A DNA stretch of 64,000 bases, taken from NCBI RefSeq assembly GCF_900129425.1, contig NZ_LT670817.1, positions 8,832,001 through 8,896,000 of the forward strand, in the 5' to 3' direction. The stretch is from Bradyrhizobium erythrophlei (GTDB lineage: Bacteria; Pseudomonadota; Alphaproteobacteria; Rhizobiales; Xanthobacteraceae). The notes beneath the pieces were generated by a model, which ran no database searches, had not been told where the DNA came from, and saw only the letters and a program-made list of their open reading frames with translations. Made by a program: the position numbers and the translations under genes. Shown here one piece after another: positions 9,257 to 17,813 of the stretch; the first letter of the stretch is position 1, and each line of letters opens with the position of its first letter.

Positions 9257-9619
9257 TTACTTCTTGGCGGCGGCAGCAGCGGCCGAGGCGGCGGAGGCGG
9301 CAGCTTCGGCATTGGCCTTGCGCTCCTTGCGCGGCACCGCCTTTTCCGGATTGCTGCGCGCGGCGCGCTTGGCCACGCCGGCGGCATCGAGGAAACGCGA
9401 CACCCGATCCGACGGCTGGGCGCCCTTGCCGAGCCAGGCCTTGACCTTGTCCATATCGAGCTTCAGCCGCGCCTCGTTGTCCTTCGGCAGCAGCGGGTTG
9501 AAATGGCCAAGGCGCTCGATGAAGCGGCCGTCGCGCGGAAAGCGCGAATCGGCGACGACGACGTGATAGACCGGGCGCTTCTTGGTGCCTGCGCGAGCAA
9601 GGCGGATAACGACTGACAT
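9257..9619 (-). CDS. rpsP: 30S ribosomal protein S16
   Basis: Small-subunit assembly protein. It has 120 residues from ATG 9619 (MSVVIRLARAGTKKRPVYHV), with GGAGAACC upstream; an in-frame extension to 9931 passes through a repeat and is not real. The S16 core ends near residue 85. The rest is a tail of Ala, Lys, Arg and Glu (ending AAASAASAAAAAAKK), as in other alphaproteobacterial S16. First gene of the rimM-trmD-rplS run, 169 bp after ffh. Confidence 0.97.
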   Translation of the reverse strand: MSVVIRLARAGTKKRPVYHVVVADSRFPRDGRFIERLGHFNPLLPKDNEARLKLDMDKVKAWLGKGAQPSDRVSRFLDAAGVAKRAARSNPEKAVPRKERKANAEAAASAASAAAAAAKK

Positions 9620-9660
9620 TTGGTTCTCCTGGGAGGGTTTGATCGATTGTTGAATTAATT

Positions 9661-9764
9661 CGTCATTCCGGGGTGCGTCGAAGACGCGAACCCGGAATCT
9701 CGAGATTCCCCGATGTGCAATTGCACATCTGAGGTCTGGTCCTGCGGACCATCCCGGAATGACG
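9661..9764. repeat. Family A palindromic repeat (CATTCCGGG type), copy 1
   Basis: CGTCATTCCGGGG at the left end matches CCCGGAATGACG at the right end in inverted orientation, with inner GAACCCGGAATCTCGAGATTCC. At the centre-right is the perfect 18-bp palindrome at 9712-9729 (GATGTGCAA/TTGCACATC). It sits between ffh and rpsP, which share a strand. Confidence 0.85.
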
Positions 9765-9788
9765 AGTGGAACGAGGTGCAAACTTTTC

Positions 9789-11342
9789 TCACTTCTTCTT
9801 CCCCAATCCGGGGAAGCCGCCGAGGCCCGGCAGGTTCGGCTTGCCGCTGAGACCCGTGAGGCCCGGCAAGTTCGGCAATCCCGAGCGCAGGCCGGCGGGA
9901 AGGTCCTTCGGCAGCGCGGGCATTCCCCCACCCTGCGGCGCGCCGCCCGGTGCTTTTTCCGCCAGCGCCTTCATCTGCTCCGGCGACGGCATGCCGCCGC
10001 CAAAGCCCATCGCCTGCGCGATGCCGGCCATCGGGCCGCGCTTGCCGGAGCCCATGGCCTTCATCATGTCGGCCATGTTCCGGTGCATCTTCAGGAGCTT
10101 GTTGACCTCCTCGACCTTGAGGCCGGCGCCGGCGGCGATCCGCTTCTTGCGGCTGGCTTTGAGGATCTCGGGGTTCTTGCGCTCCTGCCGGGTCATCGAA
10201 TCGATCACCGCGACCTGACGCTTCAAAACCTTGTCGTCGAGCCCGGCATTGGCGATCTGGTTTTTCATTTTCGCAATGCCGGGCATCATGCCCATCAGCC
10301 CGCTGATGCCGCCCATGCTGGACATCTGCAAAAGTTGCTCGCGCATGTCGGACAGGTCGAACTGACCCTTGCGCATCTTCTCGGCGACGCGCGCGGCCTT
10401 TTCGGCGTCGATATTCGCGGCGGCCTTCTCGACCAGCGAGACCACGTCGCCCATGCCGAGAATGCGGCCCGCGATCCGGCTGGGGTGAAAATCCTCCAGC
10501 GCATCGGTCCTTTCACCGGTGCCGATCAGCTTGATCGGCTTGCCCGTGACCGCGCGCATCGACAGCGCGGCGCCGCCGCGGCCGTCGCCGTCGACCCGCG
10601 TCAGCACGATGCCGGTGAGGCCGACGCGCTCGTCGAACGACCGTGCCAGATTGACCGCATCCTGACCGGTCAGGGAGTCCGCGACCAGCAGCACTTCATG
10701 CGGATTGGCGGCGGCTTTAATGTCGGCGGCTTCCGCCATCATCTCTTCGTCGAGCGTGGTACGCCCGGCGGTATCGAGCAGCACCACGTCGTAGCCGCCG
10801 AGTTTTGCAGCTTCCAGCGCGCGCCTGGCAATCTGCGCGGGCTTCTGGCCGGCGACAACAGGCAAGGTCTGGATGTCGAGGTCGCGCCCGAGCACCGCGA
10901 GTTGCTCCATCGCCGCCGGGCGATAGATATCGAGCGAAGCCATCAGCACCTTGCGCTTGTCGCGCTGTGTCAGGCGTCGGGCGAGTTTGGCGGTGGTGGT
11001 GGTCTTGCCGGAGCCCTGCAGGCCGACCATCATGATCGCGACCGGCGGCACCGCGTTGAGATCGAGGGTCTGGCCGTCGGAGCCGAGCGTGGCGATCAGT
11101 TCGTCATGAACGATCTTCACCACCATCTGGCCGGGGGTCACCGACTTGACCACGGTGGCGCCGATCGCCTGCTCGCGGACTTTTTCGGTAAAGCTTCTGA
11201 CCACGTCGAGCGAGACGTCGGCTTCCAGCAGCGCGCGGCGCACCTCGCGCATCGCGGCGTCGACGTCGGCTTCGGTCAGCGACCCGCGCCGCGTCAGCCG
11301 ATCGAGAATGCCACCAAGCTTTTCCGACAGATTGTCGAACAC
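9789..11342 (-). CDS. ffh: Signal recognition particle protein Ffh
   Basis: GTPase that with 4.5S RNA delivers ribosome-nascent chain complexes to FtsY at the inner membrane. The 517 residues comprise an N domain, a G domain with GLQGSGKTTTTAKLA, DTAGRTTLDEEMM, TRVDGDGRGGAAL and the Met-rich M domain (MRKGQFDLSDMREQLLQM onwards). Past the usual M-domain end there is a Gly/Pro/Leu-rich tail (PNLPGLTGLSGKPNLPGLGG region) making it longer than the E. coli protein. Upstream of rpsP as in many proteobacteria. Its receptor gene ftsY is at 20066. Confidence 0.97.
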   Translation of the reverse strand: MFDNLSEKLGGILDRLTRRGSLTEADVDAAMREVRRALLEADVSLDVVRSFTEKVREQAIGATVVKSVTPGQMVVKIVHDELIATLGSDGQTLDLNAVPPVAIMMVGLQGSGKTTTTAKLARRLTQRDKRKVLMASLDIYRPAAMEQLAVLGRDLDIQTLPVVAGQKPAQIARRALEAAKLGGYDVVLLDTAGRTTLDEEMMAEAADIKAAANPHEVLLVADSLTGQDAVNLARSFDERVGLTGIVLTRVDGDGRGGAALSMRAVTGKPIKLIGTGERTDALEDFHPSRIAGRILGMGDVVSLVEKAAANIDAEKAARVAEKMRKGQFDLSDMREQLLQMSSMGGISGLMGMMPGIAKMKNQIANAGLDDKVLKRQVAVIDSMTRQERKNPEILKASRKKRIAAGAGLKVEEVNKLLKMHRNMADMMKAMGSGKRGPMAGIAQAMGFGGGMPSPEQMKALAEKAPGGAPQGGGMPALPKDLPAGLRSGLPNLPGLTGLSGKPNLPGLGGFPGLGKKK

Positions 11343-11758
11343 TTTGTTCTTCCTGTTGCCTCACCCTGAGGAGCAGGCGCAGCCTGCGTCTCGAAGGGTG
11401 GTTACTTTCTCGTAAACCCATCCTTCGAGACGCCGCTTCGCGGCTCCTCAGGATGAGGCCTTTATTTTTCTGTCATCACCCGCTTTCGCTGACGATGACG
11501 ACCTATGATCGTCGCAGTCGTCGACAAGCCGACCTTCCAAACACTTTTGCGCCCGAGGGCGCATCGCGCTGTCGGGCGTTGACCTCCGGCCTCGAGGGCC
11601 GGGCGGCGGGTCGAAAAGAACGTCTTTCCGATGATTGCGGGCGTTAAACCCCCGCAAGCGCCGAAAGTCAAGGAAATCGCGGCGAAATGGCATTTTCGTG
11701 AAGCCGGACGATCGCGCGCCCCCTTGCCGAAGCACATGTTTTTGGGGCCAATCCGGCC
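11343..11758. other. Intergenic region between ffh and the MBL-fold gene
   Basis: A 416-bp divergent gap. Its first 116 bp hold a family B repeat (11359-11458). The remaining 300 bp must carry the ffh promoter on the minus strand and that of the gene at 11759. I see no small gene or RNA here. Confidence 0.6.
11359..11458. repeat. Family B palindromic repeat (CCTGAGGAG...CTCCTCAGGATGAGG), copy 1
   Basis: The left arm CCTCACCCTGAGGAGC...GTCTCGAAGGGTG and right arm CATCCTTCGAGACGCCGCTTCGCGGCTCCTCAGGATGAGG form a long imperfect hairpin. Related copies are at 12758 and 21014. Confidence 0.85.
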
Positions 11759-12739
11759 ATGAAGACATATTCCGGTCCCCCCTCCGATCATTTCGACGGC
11801 GAGCATTTTTTCGATCCCGACGGCGTGCCGCCGAAATCGCTTCGGGACGTGCTGCGCTGGCAGTTTGGCTCCGACCGGAAGCGCGTGGCGTGGCCGGCAT
11901 GGGTGCCGAGCCCGCATGCCGACACCCCGCCGGCGCGCGTCAACGGCGAGAAGGTGCGGCTGTCGTTCGTCGGCCACGCCAGCTGGCTCATGCAAACAGC
12001 CGGCCTGAACATTCTGGTCGATCCGGTGTGGTCGATGCGGGCGTCGCCGGTCGGCTGGGCCGGCCCGAAGCGTCACAACGACCCCGGGATTGCGTTCGAC
12101 GCGCTGCCTCCGATCGACGTCGTGCTGGTGTCGCACGGCCATTACGATCACCTGGACATCGCGACGCTCTCAAAGCTGGCCGCAAAGTTCTCTCCTCGCG
12201 TGATCACGCCGCTCGGCAACGAGGTCACCATGCGCAGCGCCGACGATGCCATCCGCGCCGGGGCATTCGACTGGCACGACCGCGTCGAACTCGGCGACGG
12301 CGTCGCGGTGACGCTGGTGCCGACGCGGCACTGGTCGGCGCGCGGTCTCTTCGACCGCAACAAGGTGCTGTGGGCGAGTTTTGTGCTGGAGACGCCGGCG
12401 GGCAAGATCTACATCGTCTGCGATTCCGGCTACGGCGAGGGGCGGCATTTCCGCCGGGTCGCGGAGGCATATGGGCCGTTGCGGCTGGCGATCCTCCCGA
12501 TCGGCGCCTATGAGCCGCGCTGGTTCATGAAGGACCAGCACATGAACCCCTCCGATGCCGTCAAGGCACTGGCCGATTGCGGCGCGGAGCGGGCGCTGGC
12601 GCATCACCACGGCACGTTTCAGCTGACCGACGAGGCGATCGACGCGCCGGTCAGCGCATTACATGCCGCGCTCGATGAAGCCGGGGTTCCGCGTGAGCGC
12701 TTTGTCGCGCTCAAGCCGGGGCAGGCGGTGGAGATATGA
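11759..12739 (+). CDS. MBL-fold metallo-hydrolase (UlaG/NAPE-PLD-like)
   Basis: A 326-residue metallo-beta-lactamase-fold protein. The metal motif is SHGHYDHLD with H126, H128, D130 and H131. Later histidines (H in TRHWSARG, D in CDSGYGEG and the AHHHGTFQLT segment) complete the family's dinuclear site. The overall pattern (GHASWLMQT, ILVDPVWS, HWSARGLFDRN) fits the N-acylphosphatidylethanolamine phospholipase D-like branch. No signal peptide. Substrate is not predictable; a phospholipid or lactone ester is possible. Confidence 0.85.
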   Translation: MKTYSGPPSDHFDGEHFFDPDGVPPKSLRDVLRWQFGSDRKRVAWPAWVPSPHADTPPARVNGEKVRLSFVGHASWLMQTAGLNILVDPVWSMRASPVGWAGPKRHNDPGIAFDALPPIDVVLVSHGHYDHLDIATLSKLAAKFSPRVITPLGNEVTMRSADDAIRAGAFDWHDRVELGDGVAVTLVPTRHWSARGLFDRNKVLWASFVLETPAGKIYIVCDSGYGEGRHFRRVAEAYGPLRLAILPIGAYEPRWFMKDQHMNPSDAVKALADCGAERALAHHHGTFQLTDEAIDAPVSALHAALDEAGVPRERFVALKPGQAVEI

Positions 12740-12757
12740 ACTCGCCCCACTTGTGTC

Positions 12758-12852
12758 CCTCATGCTGAGGAGGCGCTTTAGCGCCGTCTCGAAGCACGGG
12801 GACATCTCCATCCTTCGAGACGCGCGCCAACAGCGCGCTCCTCAGGATGAGG
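12758..12852. repeat. Family B palindromic repeat, copy 2
   Basis: CCTCATGCTGAGGAGGCGC...CGTCTCGAAG is followed by CATCCTTCGAGACGCGC...GCGCTCCTCAGGATGAGG, an imperfect long inverted repeat. It lies between the convergent ends of the MBL-fold gene and the SIMPL gene. Confidence 0.85.
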
Positions 12853-12873
12853 TCGAGCGCTTGGCTGGAAAGA

Positions 12874-13596
12874 TCATTGCCCCGCCTGCTTGATGGACCA
12901 GGACACGCTCACGTTAACCTCGAGCGTCTCTTCGCCCTGCGCCACCGGCGTTGGCGACGCGGCCATCCCTACCGCCATCCTGCGATAGAAGGGTATCGGA
13001 CCGGGCGAGCCCCCTTCCGTGATGCTGAGCGGCGCGCCGAGCGTGACGCCGGTCGCCCTGGCGTAAATCTCGGCCTTGCGCCGGGCGTCGGCTACCGCCT
13101 GTTCGCGGGCGTCATCGAGGAGTTTCGACGCGTTGGACACGGTGAAATTGATGCCGCCGATGTCGGTTGCGCCCGCGGCCACCAGCATGTCGATGGTGCT
13201 TGCGACCTTGAGGACGTCGTGCAGCCGGATCGTGACGCGATTGCTGGCGCGGTAGCTGACGATGGCGGGCGGGCCGTTCGGGCGGTTCGGCGCATACTCC
13301 GGCTGCAGCGACAGCCGCGAGGTCTGGATATCCTTCTGGTCGATGTCGGCGGCCTTCAAGGCCAGCAACACCTTGCCCATCACCGCGTTGTTGGCCTCGG
13401 AGGCCTCGCGCGCGGACTTGGCTTGCGAGGTGACGCCGGCATCGATCTGGGCCAGATCGGGCGGCGCCGATACGCTGGCTTCGCCCGACACGGAGATCAT
13501 CGCCGGCGGCACGGTCTGCGCCAGCGCCGGCGCGGCCAGTAGCGTGCCTGCCGCGATGACACCGGCCAGCGCCGGGTGATGCTTCGTCAGCCTCAC
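12874..13596 (-). CDS. Exported SIMPL (DUF541) domain protein
   Basis: A 240-residue protein with a signal peptide (LAGVIAAGTLLAAPALAQ) and a periplasmic SIMPL domain. Typical features are ISVSGEASVSAPPDLAQIDAGV at the start, IQTSRLSLQPEY, YRASNRVTIRLHDV and the AREQAVADARRKAEIYA helix. Family members form large oligomers in the periplasm or outer membrane; a role in stress tolerance has been proposed for some. Its first 4 bp overlap the end of the upstream GyrI-like gene, so the two are translationally coupled. Confidence 0.88.
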   Translation of the reverse strand: MRLTKHHPALAGVIAAGTLLAAPALAQTVPPAMISVSGEASVSAPPDLAQIDAGVTSQAKSAREASEANNAVMGKVLLALKAADIDQKDIQTSRLSLQPEYAPNRPNGPPAIVSYRASNRVTIRLHDVLKVASTIDMLVAAGATDIGGINFTVSNASKLLDDAREQAVADARRKAEIYARATGVTLGAPLSITEGGSPGPIPFYRRMAVGMAASPTPVAQGEETLEVNVSVSWSIKQAGQ

Positions 13597-14300
13597 TTCA
13601 GCGGCACATAAACGTTGATCACCAGCTTGTCTTCCTCCGTTTTCAAGGGGTCGGTGATGTACTCCTCGATGAAGGTGTCCTTGGCCTCCAGCTTCTTGTC
13701 GTCGAGGTGGTTGGTGATGGCCTCATAGGTGTTGTCCATATTGTCGTAGGAGCCGCGATGGACGAACTTCAGCGCCTTGCCGTCGGGCGATTTGCCCATG
13801 CTCATGTCCTTGGTCAAATTCTTCGGCTCCTGGTCGACCGGGATTTCCGCCAGATAGGTGAAGCCGGTGTCGTCGGTGGCCGTGTAGACGATCATCGCAT
13901 TGCCTGATGGCTTGATGTCCTGCTTGTCGAGCAATCCCGACAGCGACTTGAACGAATCGATCAGGGTGTCGAACGCCGAATCCCAGTTGGCGGTGCCCCT
14001 GAGGATGACAACCGTTTTCGGCGCCAGCGTGATTTGCTCGCCGAACGGATCGGCGATCTGAACCGAAGCCGCCGGCGGCGCGATCGGGGTTTGCGCGGCT
14101 GAGGGAATGTCCGCCGGCGATTTGGTTTCGGCCGGCGGCGGCGCAGGGGTCGCGGACGGAGCGGGGGCCGGCGTCGCCGGCGCACTTGCCGCGGGCGGTG
14201 CCGGCGGCGTTTGCGCCAGGGCGCCGCCAAGGCTTAACGAAATCGCGGCTGCCGGGACCAGCGCCACCATGGCAAGGCGGAAACAGCTGATAAAATTCAT
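13593..14300 (-). CDS. Exported GyrI-like / AraC-effector-binding domain protein
   Basis: 235 residues: a signal peptide (residues 1-29, ending GGALAQ), a Pro/Ala-rich linker of about 50 residues (PPAPPAASAPATPAPAPS region), then a GyrI-like ligand-binding domain (ITLAPKTVVILRGTANWDSAF, PDGKALKFVHRGSYDNMDNTYEAI, DTFIEEYITDP). This domain is usually cytoplasmic, either free or in AraC/MerR regulators. Here it is exported and coupled by a 4-bp overlap to the SIMPL gene. Ligand and role are unknown. Confidence 0.8.
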   Translation of the reverse strand: MNFISCFRLAMVALVPAAAISLSLGGALAQTPPAPPAASAPATPAPAPSATPAPPPAETKSPADIPSAAQTPIAPPAASVQIADPFGEQITLAPKTVVILRGTANWDSAFDTLIDSFKSLSGLLDKQDIKPSGNAMIVYTATDDTGFTYLAEIPVDQEPKNLTKDMSMGKSPDGKALKFVHRGSYDNMDNTYEAITNHLDDKKLEAKDTFIEEYITDPLKTEEDKLVINVYVPLK

Positions 14301-14533
14301 TCGGTATTCTCCTTGAACCCATCGGTGGTCTCGGCTCGCCCAAGTGTCCCCGTTTCACGCCGCCGGACGGGTGACGAACCGGTACCATGCTAACACGCAA
14401 GGCCCGCGTTCGTCCCATGACAGATATATCAGGGGCGTTGCTGCCCAGGGAGAGCCGCGACACAGATTTGCCGCAACACTGGTCAACCCGCCGTCAACAG
14501 CCATATAAGACGGGTACCAGCCGGGAAGATTTC

Positions 14534-15406
14534 ATGAGCGCGCTCGCCAATCATGCATTTGCCAAGATGAACGGCATCGGCAACGAAATCGTCGTGGTCG
14601 ATCTGCGCGATTCGCCGGCGCTCGTCACATCGGAGGAAGCCCGCGCCGTAGCCTCTCCCGCTGGCGTGCATTACGACCAGCTGATGGTGCTGCAGCCGCC
14701 GCGGCTCAAGGGCACCGAGGCCTTCGTTCGCATCTACAACAATGACGGCTCGGAAGCCGCCGCCTGCGGCAACGGCATGCGCTGCGTGGCGCGGCGGCTG
14801 TTCGAGGACACCGGCCAGACCGCGGCCACCTTCGAGACCAGGGCCGGGCTTTTGAATTGCTGGCAGGGTCCGTCGGGCGATCTCTACACGGTCGACATGG
14901 GCCCGCCGAAATTCGGCTGGCGGGATATTCCGCTGTCGGAGGAGTTTCGCGACACCCGCTCGATCGAGTTGCAGATCGGCCCGATCGACGCGCCGGTGCT
15001 GCACACCCCGTCGGTGGTCAGCATGGGCAACCCGCACGCGATCTTCTGGGTCGATGACGTCGATGCCTACGACCTCGCCCGCTTCGGGCCGTTGCTGGAA
15101 AATCACCCGATTTTTCCGGAGCGCGCCAACATCACGCTCGCCCATATCGTCAATCGCGATCACATCACGATCCGCACCTGGGAGCGCGGCGCGGGATTGA
15201 CAAAGGCCTGCGGCTCGGCGGCCTGCGCAACCGCGGTGGCGGCGGCGCGGCTCAAGCGCGCCCATCGCACGGTCAACATGACGCTGCCCGGCGGCGAACT
15301 CCTGATCGAATGGCGCGAGGGTGACGACCACGTGCTGATGTCGGGGACGGCGACCTTCGAATACGAGGGGCGATTCGACCCCGCGCTGTTTGCATCCGTC
15401 GCGTAA
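14534..15406 (+). CDS. dapF: Diaminopimelate epimerase
   Basis: Converts LL- to meso-diaminopimelate for lysine and peptidoglycan synthesis without a cofactor. It has 290 residues from ATG 14534 (MSALANHAFAKMNGIGNE); the frame is open back to 14387 but dapF proteins start as chosen. The two catalytic cysteines lie in AACGNGMRC and KACGSAACA. It ends 1 bp before the mtaB start. Confidence 0.96.
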   Translation: MSALANHAFAKMNGIGNEIVVVDLRDSPALVTSEEARAVASPAGVHYDQLMVLQPPRLKGTEAFVRIYNNDGSEAAACGNGMRCVARRLFEDTGQTAATFETRAGLLNCWQGPSGDLYTVDMGPPKFGWRDIPLSEEFRDTRSIELQIGPIDAPVLHTPSVVSMGNPHAIFWVDDVDAYDLARFGPLLENHPIFPERANITLAHIVNRDHITIRTWERGAGLTKACGSAACATAVAAARLKRAHRTVNMTLPGGELLIEWREGDDHVLMSGTATFEYEGRFDPALFASVA

Positions 15407-15407
15407 G

Positions 15408-16679
15408 ATGAGCGTCGAAGTCGTCACCTTCGGCTGCCGCCTCAACGCCTTCGAATCCGAGGTGATCGCCCATGAGGCGGAGAACGCCGGCCTGATTGAC
15501 ACCATCGTCATCAACAGCTGCGCGGTCACCAACGAGGCGGTGGCGCAGGCGCGGCAATCGATCCGCCGGCTGAAGCGCGAACGGCCGGACGCGCGCATTG
15601 TCGTCACCGGCTGCGCGGCGCAGACCCAAGCCCGGATGTTCGCCGACATGGCCGAGGTCGATCGCGTGGTGGGCAATGACGACAAGATGCGGAGTGAGGC
15701 CTGGCGCAATGCGCGCGTCGCATTCGATGCGGCGCCGGCCTTCGGCATCGACGGAAGCGAAAAGATCGCGGTCGCCGACATCATGGCCGTGAAGGAAATG
15801 GCGCCGCATCTGCTGGAGGGTTTTCAGAAAGGCCTGCCGCGGGTGTTCGTGCAGGTGCAGAACGGCTGCGACCACCGCTGCACCTTCTGCATCATCCCCT
15901 ACGGCCGCGGCAATTCGCGCTCGGTACCGATGGGCGCGGTGGTCGACCAGGTCCGCGCACTGGTAGAGCGCGGCCATGCCGAGATCGTGCTGACCGGGGT
16001 CGATCTCACCAGCTACGGCGCGGATCTGCCGGGCGCGCCGAAACTCGGCCAACTGACAAAACAAATCCTGCGGCACGTGCCGGAACTGCAGCGGTTACGG
16101 ATCTCGTCCATCGATCAGGTCGAGGTCGATCGCGATCTGCTCGACGTGATCGCCGATGAGCAGCGGTTGATGCCGCATCTGCATCTGTCGCTGCAATCCG
16201 GCGACGATCTGATCCTGAAGCGGATGAAGCGGCGGCATTGCCGCGCCGACGCGGTTGATTTTTGCGCGCAGGTGCGGCGGCTGCGGCCGGAGATCGCGTT
16301 CGGCGCCGATATCATCGCGGGCTTTCCGACCGAGTCGGAGGAAATGTTCGCGCGCTCGCAGGACATGGTCGAGGAGTGCGATCTCACCTTCCTGCACGTG
16401 TTTCCGTATTCACCGCGTCCCGGCACGCCGGCGGCGCGGATGCCGCAGGTCAATGGTACCGTGATCAGGGAACGTGCGAAGCGATTGCGGACCACGGGCG
16501 AGGCCGCGCTGCAGCGGCGGCTGGGATCCGAGATCGGCGCGACGCGCGAAGTTCTGATCGAAAGCGCCGTCCAGGGCCGCACCGAACATTTTATGCCGGT
16601 AACGATATCGGGTGAGACGCCCGGCGCGGTGCGGACGCTAACGATTGCCGGCCATGATGGTGCGCGGTTGACGGTGTGA
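15408..16679 (+). CDS. mtaB: tRNA t6A37 methylthiotransferase MtaB
   Basis: Radical-SAM enzyme converting t6A37 to ms2t6A37 in tRNAs. The 423 residues start at ATG 15408, directly after the dapF stop. Domains in order: an N-terminal methylthiotransferase domain (VVTFGCRLNAFES with its cluster cysteines, NSCAVTNEA, VTGCAAQ), a radical-SAM core with CxxxCxxC (CDHRCTFCIIPYGRGNSRS), and a C-terminal TRAM-like part. The CRLNAFESE signature separates MtaB from MiaB and RimO. Confidence 0.95.
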   Translation: MSVEVVTFGCRLNAFESEVIAHEAENAGLIDTIVINSCAVTNEAVAQARQSIRRLKRERPDARIVVTGCAAQTQARMFADMAEVDRVVGNDDKMRSEAWRNARVAFDAAPAFGIDGSEKIAVADIMAVKEMAPHLLEGFQKGLPRVFVQVQNGCDHRCTFCIIPYGRGNSRSVPMGAVVDQVRALVERGHAEIVLTGVDLTSYGADLPGAPKLGQLTKQILRHVPELQRLRISSIDQVEVDRDLLDVIADEQRLMPHLHLSLQSGDDLILKRMKRRHCRADAVDFCAQVRRLRPEIAFGADIIAGFPTESEEMFARSQDMVEECDLTFLHVFPYSPRPGTPAARMPQVNGTVIRERAKRLRTTGEAALQRRLGSEIGATREVLIESAVQGRTEHFMPVTISGETPGAVRTLTIAGHDGARLTV

Positions 16680-16689
16680 GGGCCTTCTC

Positions 16690-16793
16690 CACCTCGCCCC
16701 GCTCTTGTCCGCCGAAGCCCGCCTTCGGGCGAAGGCGGATGCGGGGAGAGGTCGCCCGGCGAAGCGCAGTGAAGTCGGGCGGGTGAGGGGGAG
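16690..16793. repeat. Family D palindromic repeat (CTCTCCC/GGGTGAGGG type)
   Basis: CACCTCGCCCCGCTCTTGTCC...GGCGGATGCGGGGAGAGGTCGCCCGGCGAAGCGCAGTGAAGTCGGGCGGGTGAGGG contains nested inverted arms (GCCTTCGGGCGAAGGC and CGCCCGGC.../GTCGGGCGGG). It immediately follows the mtaB stop. Confidence 0.7.
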
Positions 16794-16832
16794 CCGCCGC
16801 GAGTGCGGTCGCTGAAACACGGCTCCTTCAAC

Positions 16833-16920
16833 CGTCATGCCCGGGCTTGTCCCGGGCATCCACGTCTTCGCCCAACGTGCAATTTAGACGTGGATGGCCG
16901 GGACAAGCCCGGCCATGACG
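16833..16920. repeat. Family C palindromic repeat (CGTCATGCCCGGGC type), copy 1
   Basis: CGTCATGCCCGGGCTTGTCCCGGGCATCCACGTCT at the left is mirrored by AGACGTGGATGGCCGGGACAAGCCCGGCCATGACG at the right, giving a long near-perfect hairpin with a short spacer. Confidence 0.9.
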
Positions 16921-16935
16921 ATGTTGTAACATGCC

Positions 16936-17055
16936 ACGCGCACGAATTGCTTTCCTCACATCGTTCTGGCCGTCTTCAGTCCCAATAGCTGTCTCGACCG
17001 CCCGCATCGGGAATTTCGAGATCTTGCCGTTCGCGGTTATGGGAAATTTGATGAT
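16936..17055 (-). pseudogene. 3' remnant of an AMP-dependent acyl-CoA synthetase
   Basis: Read on the minus strand, about 40 codons spell FPITANGKISKFPMRAVETA and continue AIGTEDGQNDV. This matches the C-terminal signature of acyl-CoA synthetases, in which a catalytic lysine lies in a T-x-x-GK-I-x-KF-x-MR block. The remnant is cut upstream at about 17055, where the long repeat begins, and its end merges into the family C palindrome. No other part of such a gene is nearby. Identification rests on this one motif. Confidence 0.45.
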
Positions 17056-17059
17056 CAAC

Positions 17060-17730
17060 GAATGCCGGTGATTTGCCCGGCGGGTCAAATTCTCCTTGTG
17101 ATCGCGACGGCCCCGAAGAAAAACGCGCGCCCGACGGGCTAGATTTGGTGTGATTTGCCCTGTCCAGCCCCATAGCGAAAAATATTCTGGTTTTCCGAAG
17201 ACGCAAGGCGCCCTATATCATCAGCCATCCCGGCCCGCAGAGGGGCGTATCATGATCGTCACGAAACGTTGGGCATGGGATGCGGTGGACGCGGCAGCGT
17301 CAGGCGTGAAACGTGATGCAGGGCGGGCCTTCGGGCCTGTGAGCGATCAAACGGCGCGCTGACGAATGATGTTGTTCGCGTACGGCAAAAGCGTGTGGTC
17401 CTGACGCCTCAAGGTTGGCGTCAAGTCCCGCGGAGGCGAAGCCGGCCCAACCGGGCGCAGGCCAGCCATATCCGCGGGGCGACGGTGACAAACAAGTCCT
17501 GATCGCCGGGGAGAGCTCGCCATAAGCCGTAAAGCCATTGCGCAGGGAATGTCGGATTGCCTCCGCTGACCTGTATGCTCGTGTGCGTTTTCACTACCTT
17601 CTTGCACACGAGACCGCGGGTGCAGCGCGCACCCGGCATTCCCTGCGCCCTCTGATTTCGAGGCGCAAGGCATTTTCCTGGCAAACCTCGGGCGCACGGC
17701 GCCGCGAGAACGCGGCGGCATGTCTAAAGC
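17060..17730. repeat. Degenerate copy of a long interspersed Bradyrhizobium-type repeat
   Basis: The stretch containing GGTTTTCCGAAGACGC (about 17192), AGAGGGGCGTATCATGATCG (about 17237), GATGCGGTGGACGCGGCAGC (17280), TGTGGTCCTGACGCC (17395) and CAAACCTCGGGCGCACGGCGCCGCGAGA (near 17685) matches, from memory, a several-hundred-base non-coding repeat present many times in Bradyrhizobium and Nitrobacter chromosomes. Short open frames inside it are often annotated as hypothetical proteins; I regard them as spurious. Its ends are approximate. Confidence 0.6.
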
Positions 17731-17763
17731 GCTTCCGTCTCACATGCGCCAGCACATTTTTCT

Positions 17764-17813
17764 TCTCCCCTCCCCCCGCGAAGCGGCGGGGAGGGGTCGG
17801 GGGTGGGGGGTCT
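17764..17813. repeat. C/G-rich palindrome on the left flank of the IS element
   Basis: CTCCCCTCCCCCCGC/GCGGCGGGGAGGGG is followed by TCGGGGGTGGGGGG. The same module occurs in inverted orientation on the other side of the IS element (19161-19219). Confidence 0.75.

Noticed and set aside
9759..11369. 536-codon plus-strand open frame
   Set aside because: It mirrors ffh, which has all SRP54 motifs on the minus strand; the shadow product is His/Arg/Ala-rich noise.
17251..17720. Short open frames that resemble commonly annotated hypothetical proteins
   Set aside because: They lie in a degenerate interspersed repeat; similar frames are annotated at many loci but have no codon bias or ribosome site.
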